Shown: in pieces, positions 42,979 to 52,987 of the stretch | Position numbering within the stretch: position 1 is the stretch's first letter | Layout: the number at the start of each line of letters is the position of its first letter | NCBI RefSeq assembly: GCF_000968015.1 | Contig: NZ_LACH01000043.1 | Span: forward strand, 1 to 60,970 | From: Pseudomonas fluorescens | Lineage (GTDB): Bacteria > Pseudomonadota > Gammaproteobacteria > Pseudomonadales > Pseudomonadaceae | DNA: 60,970 nucleotides | Reading direction: 5' to 3' | Program-made: the position numbers and the translations under genes | Notes under the pieces: model-generated | What the model was told of the DNA's origin: nothing | The model's database searches: none | Seen by the model: only the letters and a program-made list of their open reading frames with translations

Positions 42979-44757
42979 TCAGAACTGCTCTGCATCCAAT
43001 TGATAGAGGCATTCGCTGCCAGCCTTGGCCGATGCGCTCAACGAGTGAATGCGTGGCAGCAGACGGGCGAAGTAGAACCGCGCGGTGGCCAGTTTGCTGG
43101 CGTAGAAAGCGTCCTTGGAATGCGTGCTCATGGCAGCCTTGGCCATTCGTGCCCACATGTAGGCGTACGCGGTGTAGCCGAACACGTGCAGGTACTCGAC
43201 CGAAGCCGCGCCGATTTCATTCGGGTTGTTCTGGGCTCGGTCCAACAGCCATGCGGTCAGTTCGTCGAGGGTGTCGACGGCGGCGTTCAACGGTTTGGTG
43301 AACTCACCGAGGTCAGCGCAGGCATTGGCGGTGAAATTGCGAATTTCGGCGGCGAACAAACGGTACAGCGCCCCGCCACTGCCGACGATTTTGCGCCCGG
43401 CCAGGTCCAGTGACTGGATACCGTTGGTGCCTTCGTAGATCTGGGTGATGCGCACGTCGCGAACCAATTGCTCCTGGCCCCACTCGCGGATGTAACCGTG
43501 GCCGCCGAAAATCTGCTGGCCATGCACCGTGGTTTCCAGCCCCATGTCGGTGAGGAATGCCTTGGCCACCGGGGTCAGCAGTGACACCAGTTCCTGGGCG
43601 CGGCTGCGGCTTGTCGCGTCATCGCTGTACTTGGCGATATCCAGTTGCAGGGCCACGTAGCTGGAGAACGCCCGCCCGCCCTCGTTCAAGGCTTTCATGG
43701 TCAACAGCATGCGCCGCACATCCGGGTGAACGATGATCGGATCGGCGGCTTTGTCCTTGTTCTGCGCGCCCGTCGGCGAACGGCTTTGCAGCCGCTCGCG
43801 GGCGTATTCGACGGCGCTCTGGTACGAACGCTCCCCCAGCGCCAGGCCCTGGATGCCCACGCCCAGACGTTCGTAATTCATCATGGTGAACATCGCCGCC
43901 AGGCCCTTGTTCGGCGCATCGATGATCCAGCCAGTCGCCCCGTCAAAGTTCATCACGCACGTGGCGGAGGCCTTGATGCCCATCTTGTGCTCGATGGAAC
44001 CGCAGGACAGAGCGTTGCGCTCGCCCAGCGAGCCATCGGCATTGACCAGCACCTTGGGCACCAGAAACAGCGAAATACCTTTAGGGCCGGCGGGCGCATC
44101 CGGTAACCGCGCGAGTACCAGATGAATGATGTTTTCGGTCAGGTCGTGCTCGCCGCCGGTGATGAAAATCTTGCTGCCGCTGATCTTGAAACTGCCGTCG
44201 ACCTGAGGTTCGGCTCGGGTGCGAATCAGGCCCAGGTCCGTGCCGGCATGCGCCTCGGTCAGGCACATGGAGCCGGTCCAGGTGCCGGCGTACATGTTCG
44301 GCAGATAGCGTTCCTTGAGTTCCTGACTGGCGTGGGCATTGATCGACAGGCACGCACCGGCAGTCAGCATCGGGTACAGGCCGAACGACAGACTGGCCGA
44401 GTTGACCATCTCCTCGACCTGAGCCGAAATCGCCTTGGGCATGCCCATGCCACCGAACTGCGGATCACCGCCCACGCCGACCCAACCGCCTTCGGCGAAT
44501 GCTTGGTAGGCCGCGACAAAACCGTCCGGCGCCGTGACTGCGCCGTTGCTCCAGGTGCAGCCCTGCTCGTCGCTGCTGCGGTTCAACGGTGCGATAACTT
44601 CGCCACTGATTTTGCCGGCCTCTTCAAGGATCGCGGCGGCCGTTTCTTCATCGATCACCTCGGCCAGGCCAGGCAGTCGGGCCCATAGCCGGGACACCTG
44701 GAAGACTTCGTTGAGTACGAAGCGCATATCGCGCAAAGGAGCTTTGTAATCAGACAT
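42979..44757 (-). CDS. Acyl-CoA dehydrogenase with C-terminal extension
   Basis: 592 residues: the ACAD core plus a C-terminal domain. The FAD/substrate motif CLTEAHAGTDLGLIRTRAEP, the GGHGYIREWGQEQLVRDVRI segment and the catalytic Glu of IYEGTNGIQSLDLAGRK are present. It oxidises an acyl-CoA to the 2-enoyl-CoA in the beta-oxidation of the compound the block handles. It lies seven bases after the RND transporter stop and 31 bases before the ligase start, so all are cotranscribed. Confidence 0.93.
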   Translation of the reverse strand: MSDYKAPLRDMRFVLNEVFQVSRLWARLPGLAEVIDEETAAAILEEAGKISGEVIAPLNRSSDEQGCTWSNGAVTAPDGFVAAYQAFAEGGWVGVGGDPQFGGMGMPKAISAQVEEMVNSASLSFGLYPMLTAGACLSINAHASQELKERYLPNMYAGTWTGSMCLTEAHAGTDLGLIRTRAEPQVDGSFKISGSKIFITGGEHDLTENIIHLVLARLPDAPAGPKGISLFLVPKVLVNADGSLGERNALSCGSIEHKMGIKASATCVMNFDGATGWIIDAPNKGLAAMFTMMNYERLGVGIQGLALGERSYQSAVEYARERLQSRSPTGAQNKDKAADPIIVHPDVRRMLLTMKALNEGGRAFSSYVALQLDIAKYSDDATSRSRAQELVSLLTPVAKAFLTDMGLETTVHGQQIFGGHGYIREWGQEQLVRDVRITQIYEGTNGIQSLDLAGRKIVGSGGALYRLFAAEIRNFTANACADLGEFTKPLNAAVDTLDELTAWLLDRAQNNPNEIGAASVEYLHVFGYTAYAYMWARMAKAAMSTHSKDAFYASKLATARFYFARLLPRIHSLSASAKAGSECLYQLDAEQF

Positions 44758-44764
44758 GGTTGGC

Positions 44765-47281
44765 TTACTCGGAAGTGGTCAGGGCATGTGGCATACCCTG
44801 GCGTTGGGATGTGCCGGTTGCACCGGCGTGCGCCACTTGGTCTTGCGGAACGGGGTGACGCAGCAGGAAATAAGACAGGGCAGGAATCAGGATCAGCGCC
44901 CCGAGCATGTTCCACAGGAACATGAAGGTCAGCAGGATGCCCATGTCGGCCTGGAACTTGATCGGCGACCAGACCCAGCACACCACGCCGGCCGCCAGGG
45001 TGATGCCCACCAGGCCCACGACCCGGCCGGTAAACGACACGGCGTTGCGGTAAGCCTGAGACAGCGGCAGGCCCTGGCGCTGGTAATGCAGCTGCACGCT
45101 GAGCAGGTACAACGCGTAATCCACGCCGATGCCCACGCCCAATGCGATCACCGGCAGGGTCGCGACCTTCACGCCAATGCCCATGGCCACCATCAACGCT
45201 TCGCAGAGGATCGACGTCAGCACCAGTGGCAACAGGGCGACCAGGGTCGCGCGCCAACTGCGGAAGGTGATCAGGCAGAACAGCGTCACCGCCGCATAGA
45301 CGTACAACAGCATCGTGCGATTGGCTTCACGCACCACAATGTTGGTCGCCGCCTCAATCCCGGCCGACCCGGCTGCCAGCAGAAACTGTCGGTCTTCGCT
45401 GTTGTTGTCCCGGGCGAATTTTTCGGCGATGCCCACCACCGCATCCAGCGTCTCGGCCTTGTGATCCTTGAGGAAAGTGATCACCGGCATCAGCGAACAA
45501 TCGGTGTTGAACAACTCCGGGGAGTTGACCGAGGCTTGCTGCGCGGCGTAGTTCAGCACGTCCTGATTGCGCTGGATGCTGTTGAGCTTGGGGTTGCCTT
45601 CGTAGGTGCCGGCGGTGATCTGGCGCACCGCGTTGACCAGCGAAGCCGTCGCCTGTACGCCCGGATATTGCTGCAGCTCCCAGGCCAGACGGTCGGCGAG
45701 GATCAATGTCTTGTAGTTCAGACAGCCTTCCGGTGCGGTCTTGATCATCACCGCGAACAGGTCGCTGGACAGCGCGTAGTGGCTGGTGATGTAGGCGTTG
45801 TCACGGTTATAGCGCGAGTCTGCACGCAACTCCGGCGCGCCACTTTCCAGATCGCCGATCTTCAGTTGCAGGCTGACCATGAAGCCGCCGATGCCCATCA
45901 GCACCGCAACCAATACCGCGCCCGTGGCCCACTTGCGCGTGGTGAAGCGGTCGAGCAAGTCCCACAGTTTGCCGAAGCCTTTGTGCCCTTCTGCACGCGT
46001 GTCGATTTTCAGCGCACGCTCGGCAGCCTTGGCGCCAACGCCGACATAAGACAGCGCCACCGGCATCAGCAATAGAGAGGTGAAAATCAGCACCGCCACA
46101 CCAATACTGGCGGTGATCGCCAGGTCGCGGATCACTGGAATATCGATCAGCATCAACACCGCGAATCCGACGGCGTCGGCCAGCAGCGCCGTGACGCCGG
46201 CAATGAACAGACGGCGGAAGGTGTAGCGCGCGGCGATCAGCTTGTGGGTGCCACGGGCGATGTCTTGCATGATCCCGTTCATCTTCTGCGCAGCATGGGA
46301 CACACCGATGGCGAAAATCAGAAAAGGCACCAGCACCGAGTACGGGTCGATGGCATAGCCGAGCCAGGCGACGATGCCGAGTTGCCAGACCACCGCGATC
46401 AGCGAGCAGCCGACCACCAGCAAGGTGCTACGAACGCATCGGGTGTAGGCGTAAATGATGATCAGCGAAGTGACGACGGCCAGGCCGAAGAACATCATCA
46501 CCTGAATCAACCCGTCGATCAGGTCGCCCATCAGTTTGGCGAAACCGATCACCCGGACCTTGTACTGACCCTTACCCTCCTCCCCGGCTTTGCGTGCAGC
46601 GCTGTCGCCAGCGAACTCGATCTTGTCGCGCAACTGCTCTTCGAGCATCTGCGAAAAGGCATGGTAGTCGATGCGTTGACCGCTGGCCGTGGCCTTGTCC
46701 AGCAGCGGCACGATCAGCATGCTCGATTTGTAGTCGCTGGCCACCAGACTGCCGACGATACCGGCGCGGGAAATGTTCTGGCGCAGCTGTTCTATTTGCT
46801 CAGGCTTGCCCTCATACGTATCGGGCATCACCGGACCACCCTGAAAACCTTCCTCGGTGACTTCAGTCCAGCGCACCGCCGGGCTCCACAGCGACTTCAT
46901 CCAGGCGCGGTCGACGCCTTCGGTGAGGAACAATTTGTCATTGACCTGCTTGAGCACGTCGAGGTATCCGGGGTCGAAAATATCGCCCTGAGTGTTCTCC
47001 ACCACCACCCGCACCGAGTTGCCCAGACCGCGCAACGACTGGCGGTTTTCCAGGAAGTTCTGGATGTACGGCTGACTCTGCGGAATCATTTTCTCGAAGC
47101 TGGGGCGCAGCTCCAGGCGAGTCGCGGCCATGTAGCCCAACACCACGGTGGCGAGCGCCATCAGCAGCATGAACAGCGGACGGTAGTTGAACACCAGCCG
47201 CTCCAGCCGATTGCCGGATTGGCGGTCGAAATCCCGCAGATCGCGGATCACCGGCATGGTTTCTTGTTTGATATTGCCCAT
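44765..47281 (-). CDS. RND/MMPL-type transporter
   Basis: 838 residues with 12 helices and two periplasmic loops. The first helix is FMLLMALATVVLGYMAATRL, and the central block VSHAAQKMNGIMQDIARGTH is the hinge of the RND/MMPL exporter family. The last helices end FMFLWNMLGALILIPALSYF. It is not a HAE1 drug pump. In similar clusters it accompanies DUF1302 and DUF1329 proteins and probably moves hydrophobic molecules between membranes. Confidence 0.9.
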   Translation of the reverse strand: MGNIKQETMPVIRDLRDFDRQSGNRLERLVFNYRPLFMLLMALATVVLGYMAATRLELRPSFEKMIPQSQPYIQNFLENRQSLRGLGNSVRVVVENTQGDIFDPGYLDVLKQVNDKLFLTEGVDRAWMKSLWSPAVRWTEVTEEGFQGGPVMPDTYEGKPEQIEQLRQNISRAGIVGSLVASDYKSSMLIVPLLDKATASGQRIDYHAFSQMLEEQLRDKIEFAGDSAARKAGEEGKGQYKVRVIGFAKLMGDLIDGLIQVMMFFGLAVVTSLIIIYAYTRCVRSTLLVVGCSLIAVVWQLGIVAWLGYAIDPYSVLVPFLIFAIGVSHAAQKMNGIMQDIARGTHKLIAARYTFRRLFIAGVTALLADAVGFAVLMLIDIPVIRDLAITASIGVAVLIFTSLLLMPVALSYVGVGAKAAERALKIDTRAEGHKGFGKLWDLLDRFTTRKWATGAVLVAVLMGIGGFMVSLQLKIGDLESGAPELRADSRYNRDNAYITSHYALSSDLFAVMIKTAPEGCLNYKTLILADRLAWELQQYPGVQATASLVNAVRQITAGTYEGNPKLNSIQRNQDVLNYAAQQASVNSPELFNTDCSLMPVITFLKDHKAETLDAVVGIAEKFARDNNSEDRQFLLAAGSAGIEAATNIVVREANRTMLLYVYAAVTLFCLITFRSWRATLVALLPLVLTSILCEALMVAMGIGVKVATLPVIALGVGIGVDYALYLLSVQLHYQRQGLPLSQAYRNAVSFTGRVVGLVGITLAAGVVCWVWSPIKFQADMGILLTFMFLWNMLGALILIPALSYFLLRHPVPQDQVAHAGATGTSQRQGMPHALTTSE

Positions 47282-47296
47282 GTCTGGGTTCTCGCT

Positions 47297-48385
47297 CTAA
47301 AGGTTCGAGGGCTTATCAACGGACAGCGTCCGTGCACCACGGCTGCCAACCACCACCAGCGCACCGTCGGCGGCGCGCGTGACGCCCGTCACCGGGACCG
47401 GCTCGGCGTGCTGCACCCAGCGCATTTGCGCACCGGTGCCCTGGCTCACCAGCATCTGCCCGCCCTGAGTGAACAAGCGGTAATCACCTTGCGCATCGAC
47501 AATGCCGGCGGTGATGCTGACGTGCAGCCCACTGTCCTGCGGGGTCCAGCTGATACCGCCATCGGTGCTGCGCAGCACATTGCCGCGCAAGCCGTAGACG
47601 AGCGCTTCCCCGGGCTTGCCGAGCACACCGAAAAAACTGCCCTGATAAGGTGTTTGCACAGCGGCGAACCGCTGTTGGGCGTCATCCCATTTCAGCAACA
47701 AGCCCTGCTCGCCGGCGATGTACAGCGCATCGCCGGTGGAAGCGATGGCGTTGAGGTGAAAGCCCTGCGGGTTGTCGGTGCGGTCCTGGAACGGGGTCCA
47801 ACTCTGACCGCCATCCTCGGTGCGCAGGATCAGGTTAAACACCCCGACCACATAGCCGAGGCGGTCGTTGGCGAACCAGACATCGAGCAAGGGTTTGTCA
47901 GCGCCCTGCGCCACCAGGCGCTCACCTTCGGCGACCAGCAGCGGCCATTGTTCGTTGTCAGGTTCTGCAAGGGCCAACGCCTGGTAATGCTTGACCAGCA
48001 AGGCACCGATCTCGCGGCCGTCCAGTTGCTTGCGCCAGGTCGCCCCCGCGTCGTTGCTGTGCAACACCACGCCGTCGCCGCCCACCGCCCATCCCTGGGT
48101 GGCGGAAGGAAAACTCACGGCATTGAGGTCGGCACTGACCGGCACAGCGGCCTGTTGCCAGTGCTTGCCGGCATCATCGGAAAACAGAATATGGCCACGC
48201 TGGCCGACGGCGATCACGCGCTCACCGGCGCGGGCCATGCCGGACAACGGACTGTTGATGGCCAACGCACTGACCCTGGCGGGCAGGTCCAGCACATCGA
48301 CGTAATCGCCCGCGTGGGTGACACCCTGCAACAGGCCGAGCACAACGCCAAACGCCACCTGCAAATAATTCTTATACGAACACAT
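47297..48385 (-). CDS. YCF48-like beta-propeller periplasmic protein
   Basis: About 362 residues from the ATG at 48385 (AGAGGA upstream). A Sec leader (FGVVLGLLQGVTHAG) precedes repeats of the YCF48/BNR propeller type, such as ILFSDDAGKHW, then VLHSNDAGATWRKQ, then LILRTEDGGQSWTPF and VLRSTDGGISWTP. YCF48-like proteins assemble membrane complexes; this one always neighbours the RND/MMPL gene in such clusters. It ends 16 bases before the RND gene starts, so it is cotranscribed. Confidence 0.9.
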   Translation of the reverse strand: MCSYKNYLQVAFGVVLGLLQGVTHAGDYVDVLDLPARVSALAINSPLSGMARAGERVIAVGQRGHILFSDDAGKHWQQAAVPVSADLNAVSFPSATQGWAVGGDGVVLHSNDAGATWRKQLDGREIGALLVKHYQALALAEPDNEQWPLLVAEGERLVAQGADKPLLDVWFANDRLGYVVGVFNLILRTEDGGQSWTPFQDRTDNPQGFHLNAIASTGDALYIAGEQGLLLKWDDAQQRFAAVQTPYQGSFFGVLGKPGEALVYGLRGNVLRSTDGGISWTPQDSGLHVSITAGIVDAQGDYRLFTQGGQMLVSQGTGAQMRWVQHAEPVPVTGVTRAADGALVVVGSRGARTLSVDKPSNL

Positions 48386-48534
48386 ACCGCGTCCTCTTCG
48401 GAAAACCGCGCCGGGACACACATCCGTGTGTCTGACGTTCACACCGGGCGCCCGCGACGATCGGCGTGCACCGACCGCCGCACGGTCCACGCCTTGTAAG
48501 CAGTGGACCCTGCGGGCGCTTTATTGCGGTTGGC

Positions 48535-49893
48535 TTAGCGAATGCCGCTGCCGGCCAGGGATTCCGACGACCATTGCGCCTTGGAGAGCGGATCGATGTA
48601 CTTGATGCCGCCGTAAGGCCCGACCACGCCGTTGATGTTGTAGGAACCGCCCACCAGGTCGTAGATCATGAAGGGCGTGGAATCCGGGATCTGCTTGTCG
48701 TAGCTCTGGCTGAGGAACGCGAAGGAGCCACGGTACAGCTGACCACGGGCGTCGTATTGGTCAGAGGCCAGAGCGGTCCAGCTGTCTTCATCGAGGTAGA
48801 AGCGACGCTTCTGATAGATGTGTCGAGCGCCGGCCTTGAGGTTGCCCTCCACCACCCAGACGCGGTGTTTTTCCCAACGCACGTAGTCAGGTGCCAGGTG
48901 ATTTGCGGTGGTCAGCGACTTGGGATCCTGGGCGTAAGTCAGCTTGTAGGTGTTGTAGGGCACGATCATTTCCTGCTTGCCCGCCAGCTTCCAGTCGTAG
49001 CGATCCAGTGCACCGTTGAACACGAAAACATCGTCGTAGGTGCCCGCACCAGCGGTGCCAGGGTTAGGCGTGTCGTAAGCCAGGTTCGGTGCCAGCTTGA
49101 CCCGACGCTGGCCCGGCAGGTATTGCCAGGCGCGGCGCGGTTGCTGCAATGGGTTGGCCGCGTCCTTGAGCATCACCGCTTCACCGGCCCGGCGTGCGGG
49201 ACCGGTGTAGGACAGCTTCATCTGGTAGTACACGTCGGCGCTGCTGATCGGCTGCGCGAGGTTCTCGTAGATCGGATAGGAAATGAACGCCTGCCCGGTG
49301 GTCGCCAGGCTCGGCACGCCAGCGGAGTCGACGTTCCAGGAGTCGTACTTGGAATTGATGCTCACGCCTTGATAGCGCAGCAGGAAGTTCCACATCGCTT
49401 CGTTGCCCGACTGCGGGATCGGGAACGGCACGCCCGGCAGCACGTTATCGATAGCCAAACCGCCTTCAAGGGACTTGGCGCCGCTGGCATTCTTCACGCC
49501 GTTATCGAGTATGGCTTTGGGCAGCGAAACGGTGCGGTGGGTCGGGTAGACATTGACGTGGAAGCTCGGGAAACGTTTGGCCAGTTCCGCCGTGGTTGCA
49601 CTGAGCAAGCCCTTGTACTGATCGGCGTTTTTGCCGTCGATCACCAGCAACGGTTTTTCGTTGGCGAAGGGATCCGGACGCATGCTGTCGCCGGATTTGA
49701 AACTGGCCGGCGGCGTGGTCAGGCCACCGTCATAAGCGGGGATGGAACCATCAGCGTTCCCGGCCTTTTCGGCGCCCACCAGGGTCAGGCTGCTGCCCAG
49801 TTTGGCAGCGTCCTGGGTTGAAACAGCGGCCTGTGCCTGGGCGGCAAGGACCATGGCCAGCGAAGCGGCCAACACGGTTTTGGCGAATTTCAT
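48535..49893 (-). CDS. DUF1329 periplasmic protein
   Basis: 452 residues with a clear Sec leader (KTVLAASLAMVLAAQAQA). The mature part contains the DUF1329 pattern, such as VSTQDAAKLGSSLTLVGAEK at the start and MKLSYTGPARRAGEAVMLKD in the middle. The fold resembles LolB-type lipid-binding beta cups, so lipid carriage in the periplasm is plausible. It is 42 bases from the DUF1302 gene, its normal partner. Confidence 0.92.
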   Translation of the reverse strand: MKFAKTVLAASLAMVLAAQAQAAVSTQDAAKLGSSLTLVGAEKAGNADGSIPAYDGGLTTPPASFKSGDSMRPDPFANEKPLLVIDGKNADQYKGLLSATTAELAKRFPSFHVNVYPTHRTVSLPKAILDNGVKNASGAKSLEGGLAIDNVLPGVPFPIPQSGNEAMWNFLLRYQGVSINSKYDSWNVDSAGVPSLATTGQAFISYPIYENLAQPISSADVYYQMKLSYTGPARRAGEAVMLKDAANPLQQPRRAWQYLPGQRRVKLAPNLAYDTPNPGTAGAGTYDDVFVFNGALDRYDWKLAGKQEMIVPYNTYKLTYAQDPKSLTTANHLAPDYVRWEKHRVWVVEGNLKAGARHIYQKRRFYLDEDSWTALASDQYDARGQLYRGSFAFLSQSYDKQIPDSTPFMIYDLVGGSYNINGVVGPYGGIKYIDPLSKAQWSSESLAGSGIR

Positions 49894-49934
49894 CTTGTTA
49901 TTCTCCTGCTTGCATTCAGCAAATCAGTGGTGAA

Positions 49935-51938
49935 TCAAAAAGTGGTTTTCATCGTCAGGTAAACGGCGCCACGGTCCTCAGTCGTTGCACCACCACCGGA
50001 AAAGGCTGAGTAGCCACCGGCGTAACAGGCGTAGTTTTCATTGCCGCTGAAGGCATTCGGCGTGGAGCCGTCACCTCCGTTCGGACCGGTACTCACACCA
50101 CTGACATTGCACTTGTCGGCCTTGCCGAAAGAGTCCACGTACTTCAGGTCGACAAAGTATTTGTTGTACACAACGGCCCCGAGGCCGACGGCGTAGTTAC
50201 CGGTATCTTTGGCACCGCCACCGGAGACCGGTGACACGCCATCGAGACCGAGGTTGATGGACATCGGCGCATTGAGGTCGACACCGGGAAACACTTGGTA
50301 CCAGGTCGGTGTGAAGTTGACCGCGATGCCCCAGTTGTCACGGGTCGGCTGGTCGATGCCGTGGTAGGTGCCCTTGCCTTTGTAGAGCGCCTCGTTCTTG
50401 CTATCGAGCTTGAGCAAGTTGCTGTAGTACAACTCGGCGAGCAGGGTCGCCGAATCGAACACGGGGGTTTTCGGCAGGGTCATCAGACCGTTGACCGTCC
50501 AGTGCAAGGTGTCGCCGGTGGCGGCCATGCTGTCGCCCTTTTGCGGGGTGTCATAGACCACACCGGTGCCGGGCGTGCGCGCCGGCAGCAGGCCAAGACC
50601 CTGGCCCAGGCCCAGCGGACTGGTGGTGCTGACGATTGCCGGAATACTGGCCAGCGGCATGTTGTGCCGAACGTTGAGGTCCGAACCCACACTCACCCCG
50701 CCCACATCCTTGGACAGGCTCAGGCCAACGATCTTGATGTTGTCGGCATAGGCCATTTGATAGGTGGCCGTGCTCAGCGAGTTGAGCGTGTTGACCACCG
50801 CAGGCACTTGCCCTGCCGGCCGGGTGCCATTGGGGTTGGCCGAACTCAGGCCTCTGGCATCCAGCCAGGCTTGTGGCAGGATCTCCGAGGTTTCGCGGTA
50901 GTAAACGCCGAGGGTGCCATCCAGCCAGGCCGGCGACCACTTGGCCATAACGCCCCAGTCACCGCGCTTGTCCGGCGTCAGGTCGTGCCCGCGACGGACG
51001 TTGGTCAATGCATTGCACGGCGCCAGGCCGCAACCCAGAGGGCTGCCAGGCACGACAGCATTAGTGTTACCCAGCAGGAACGACTGAGCGCCGAAACCGA
51101 CCAGGTCGGAGCCGCCGTAGTAGGTGCCGGCTTCCGGTAGGCGAGCGGCGTCCCAGTCGAGAAAGTACTGGGCCGCTAGAGTCAACTCTGGGTTGACCGT
51201 GAACGACATCGACAGTTGATTACGCGGAACAAACAGTTCCTTCGCTTCAGTGCCCGGCGAGGCGGCCAGTTTGGCCAGGTCCAGGCCCGATTGACCGTAA
51301 CTGATCGAGTGCACCGGGTTGAGAATGGTCTCGCCCCAGAACACGTTGTGCTGACCGGCCTTGACGCTCAGCAGCGATTCATCGCCCACTTCGGTGCTGT
51401 AGAACACGAAGGCATCGAGGATTTCGCCGGACGGACCGGTGTAGTAACGCTGGGCATAGTTGCTCAGGTGCGGGCTGCCGTTGCCGACGTTGTCACCGGT
51501 GACCGCGGCCAGACGTGGGTCGTTGGCGACCAGTCCCGACCTTGCGTCGTTGCCGTTGACGAACGGGTTGGAGTTGGAACCGGTGTTCTCGTAGGCCTTG
51601 TCGTACCAACTGGCGGCGCTGACGCGAAAACCCATGTGGTTCTGGTAGACCACATCCATCTCGGTCAACAGGTCGATACGGTTAGTGATGTTGGTCCCGG
51701 CCTTACGGAAGTTGTAGTCGCCGTCGTTGTTGTTCGGCGTTCCCAGCATGCGTTTATCAGCGCTTTCGGTGCGTACGCCGTAGTTGTACTTCACGGTGTT
51801 ATCAAGACGTACGGCCCAGTCCGGGTTACCTGTGTCGAACTCGACCGCCTGCGCGACCGGCACGGCGGCGGCCAGAATGGCCGAGGCCAACAAGGTGTAA
51901 CGCGAGGGTGCGAACCCGTGACTCTTATTGTTGTGCAT
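49935..51938 (-). CDS. DUF1302 outer-membrane beta-barrel protein
   Basis: 667 residues with a Sec leader (YTLLASAILAAAVPVAQA). The DUF1302 pattern follows: VRLDNTVKYNYGVRTESADK, then FVFYSTEVGDESLLSVKAGQ and HNVFWGETILNPVHSISYGQ. The C-terminal Phe (YLTMKTTF) is a BAM signal. These proteins accompany DUF1329 in degraders of steroids, long-chain esters and hydrophobic alkanes, and presumably form the outer-membrane entry. It is the first gene of the block. Confidence 0.92.
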   Translation of the reverse strand: MHNNKSHGFAPSRYTLLASAILAAAVPVAQAVEFDTGNPDWAVRLDNTVKYNYGVRTESADKRMLGTPNNNDGDYNFRKAGTNITNRIDLLTEMDVVYQNHMGFRVSAASWYDKAYENTGSNSNPFVNGNDARSGLVANDPRLAAVTGDNVGNGSPHLSNYAQRYYTGPSGEILDAFVFYSTEVGDESLLSVKAGQHNVFWGETILNPVHSISYGQSGLDLAKLAASPGTEAKELFVPRNQLSMSFTVNPELTLAAQYFLDWDAARLPEAGTYYGGSDLVGFGAQSFLLGNTNAVVPGSPLGCGLAPCNALTNVRRGHDLTPDKRGDWGVMAKWSPAWLDGTLGVYYRETSEILPQAWLDARGLSSANPNGTRPAGQVPAVVNTLNSLSTATYQMAYADNIKIVGLSLSKDVGGVSVGSDLNVRHNMPLASIPAIVSTTSPLGLGQGLGLLPARTPGTGVVYDTPQKGDSMAATGDTLHWTVNGLMTLPKTPVFDSATLLAELYYSNLLKLDSKNEALYKGKGTYHGIDQPTRDNWGIAVNFTPTWYQVFPGVDLNAPMSINLGLDGVSPVSGGGAKDTGNYAVGLGAVVYNKYFVDLKYVDSFGKADKCNVSGVSTGPNGGDGSTPNAFSGNENYACYAGGYSAFSGGGATTEDRGAVYLTMKTTF

Positions 51939-52065
51939 TGCGTTGTCTCCGCCTTTTTGTATTTGTTTTAAGCGCAGCCGCCCTCGCGCAACCCCTTGTT
52001 CCAGGGGTTTACGTTTTCAGGAGTGAGGGCAATTGCCGGATGGCGCGGGCCAACCGGCGCCTGAA

Positions 52066-52632
52066 CTAGCTATCCAGCTCGAGGATGAGTGCTTCGGCGT
52101 GTGGCCAGCGCCCATATCCGGCAGCAGGATTGAGATGACCGACTTCGCCGAGATTGAGCAGTTCACTGCCCCAACCTTTCGCCATGCGAGTGGCAGCGTC
52201 CAGGCTGGCGAGGTGGTCGTTGGTACTGGCGGCCACCACACTGCGGAATGGCAACCGGCCTTTGGGTAGAGGGTCCCAACCCTGGGTGCGCAGGGTTTCA
52301 GCGGATGGGTAGCCTTGCGGCCATTGGGCATCAAGGTCCGGCGGAGCGGCCAGCAGCGCGCCCTTGATCGGCCGACTGTGCCGCGCTGCCCAATGCGCAA
52401 CCATCAACACGCCGGCGCTGTGAGCGACCAGAATCACCGGCCCGTCGATCTGCTCCAGTTCATGCTGAATCGCTTCGACCCGCTTGCTGCAATCGAGCTT
52501 GTCGGTTTCCAGCGGCGGCACGCTGCGTACCTTGCACAGCCTGGTTTCCAGCAACGTTTGCCAATGCTCGGCAACGTGCTCGCGCAGACCCGGTACGATC
52601 AGAACGGTTGCGGCAGTTTGCAGTTTGTCCAC
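52066..52632 (-). CDS. RBBP9/YdeN-type serine alpha/beta hydrolase
   Basis: 188 residues. The nucleophile elbow VAHSAGVLM, the acid in ASTNDHLASL and the catalytic His of EVGHLNPAAGYGRW match the YdeN/RBBP9 family. The GTG start at 52632 follows AAGG. It sits 127 bases downstream of nothing else on its strand and upstream of the DUF1302 gene. It could release an acid or alcohol for the block, but family members are mostly of unknown substrate. Confidence 0.88.
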   Translation of the reverse strand: MDKLQTAATVLIVPGLREHVAEHWQTLLETRLCKVRSVPPLETDKLDCSKRVEAIQHELEQIDGPVILVAHSAGVLMVAHWAARHSRPIKGALLAAPPDLDAQWPQGYPSAETLRTQGWDPLPKGRLPFRSVVAASTNDHLASLDAATRMAKGWGSELLNLGEVGHLNPAAGYGRWPHAEALILELDS

Positions 52633-52987
52633 GTCAACACCTTCGCTTTCTCGATAACTCGACTGGCTCTATTCGCCAGGGGCTTTTTGTAGGACTGACA
52701 TTAAAGAGCGCCCGACCGAGGCGCTTTTCATTGGACGTCAGGCACTTTTCTTTTCATGACAAATTTCCAGGTGTTGGCGCACGGCGACCATTGGTCGAAT
52801 ATACCCGCAGGTTCTCTACAGCTCACTGTAATCAATGGGTGAGCGTCGATTGCTCCACAACAACGGTGTGATTTTGGACAGCATTGAGCGAGTGCCCTCG
52901 CCAACGTCACAACTGTTCAATTGTTGATGTGCTGGATATAGTCGCCACGCAAATTTGAATCGCAACCGGCCCAGGAAAGACCTTCGC
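52633..52987. other. Divergent intergenic region, hydrolase/AraC
   Basis: 355 bases between the divergent hydrolase and AraC genes. An imperfect inverted repeat CAACTGTTCAATTGTTG at about 52911-52927 could be an AraC-family site. No gene or RNA was recognised. Confidence 0.4.

Noticed and set aside
46244..48499. Long plus-strand open frame of 751 codons
   Set aside because: It runs antisense to the RND/MMPL and YCF48-like genes, is His/Gln/Arg-rich as expected for the complement of GC-rich coding DNA, and has no recognisable domain.
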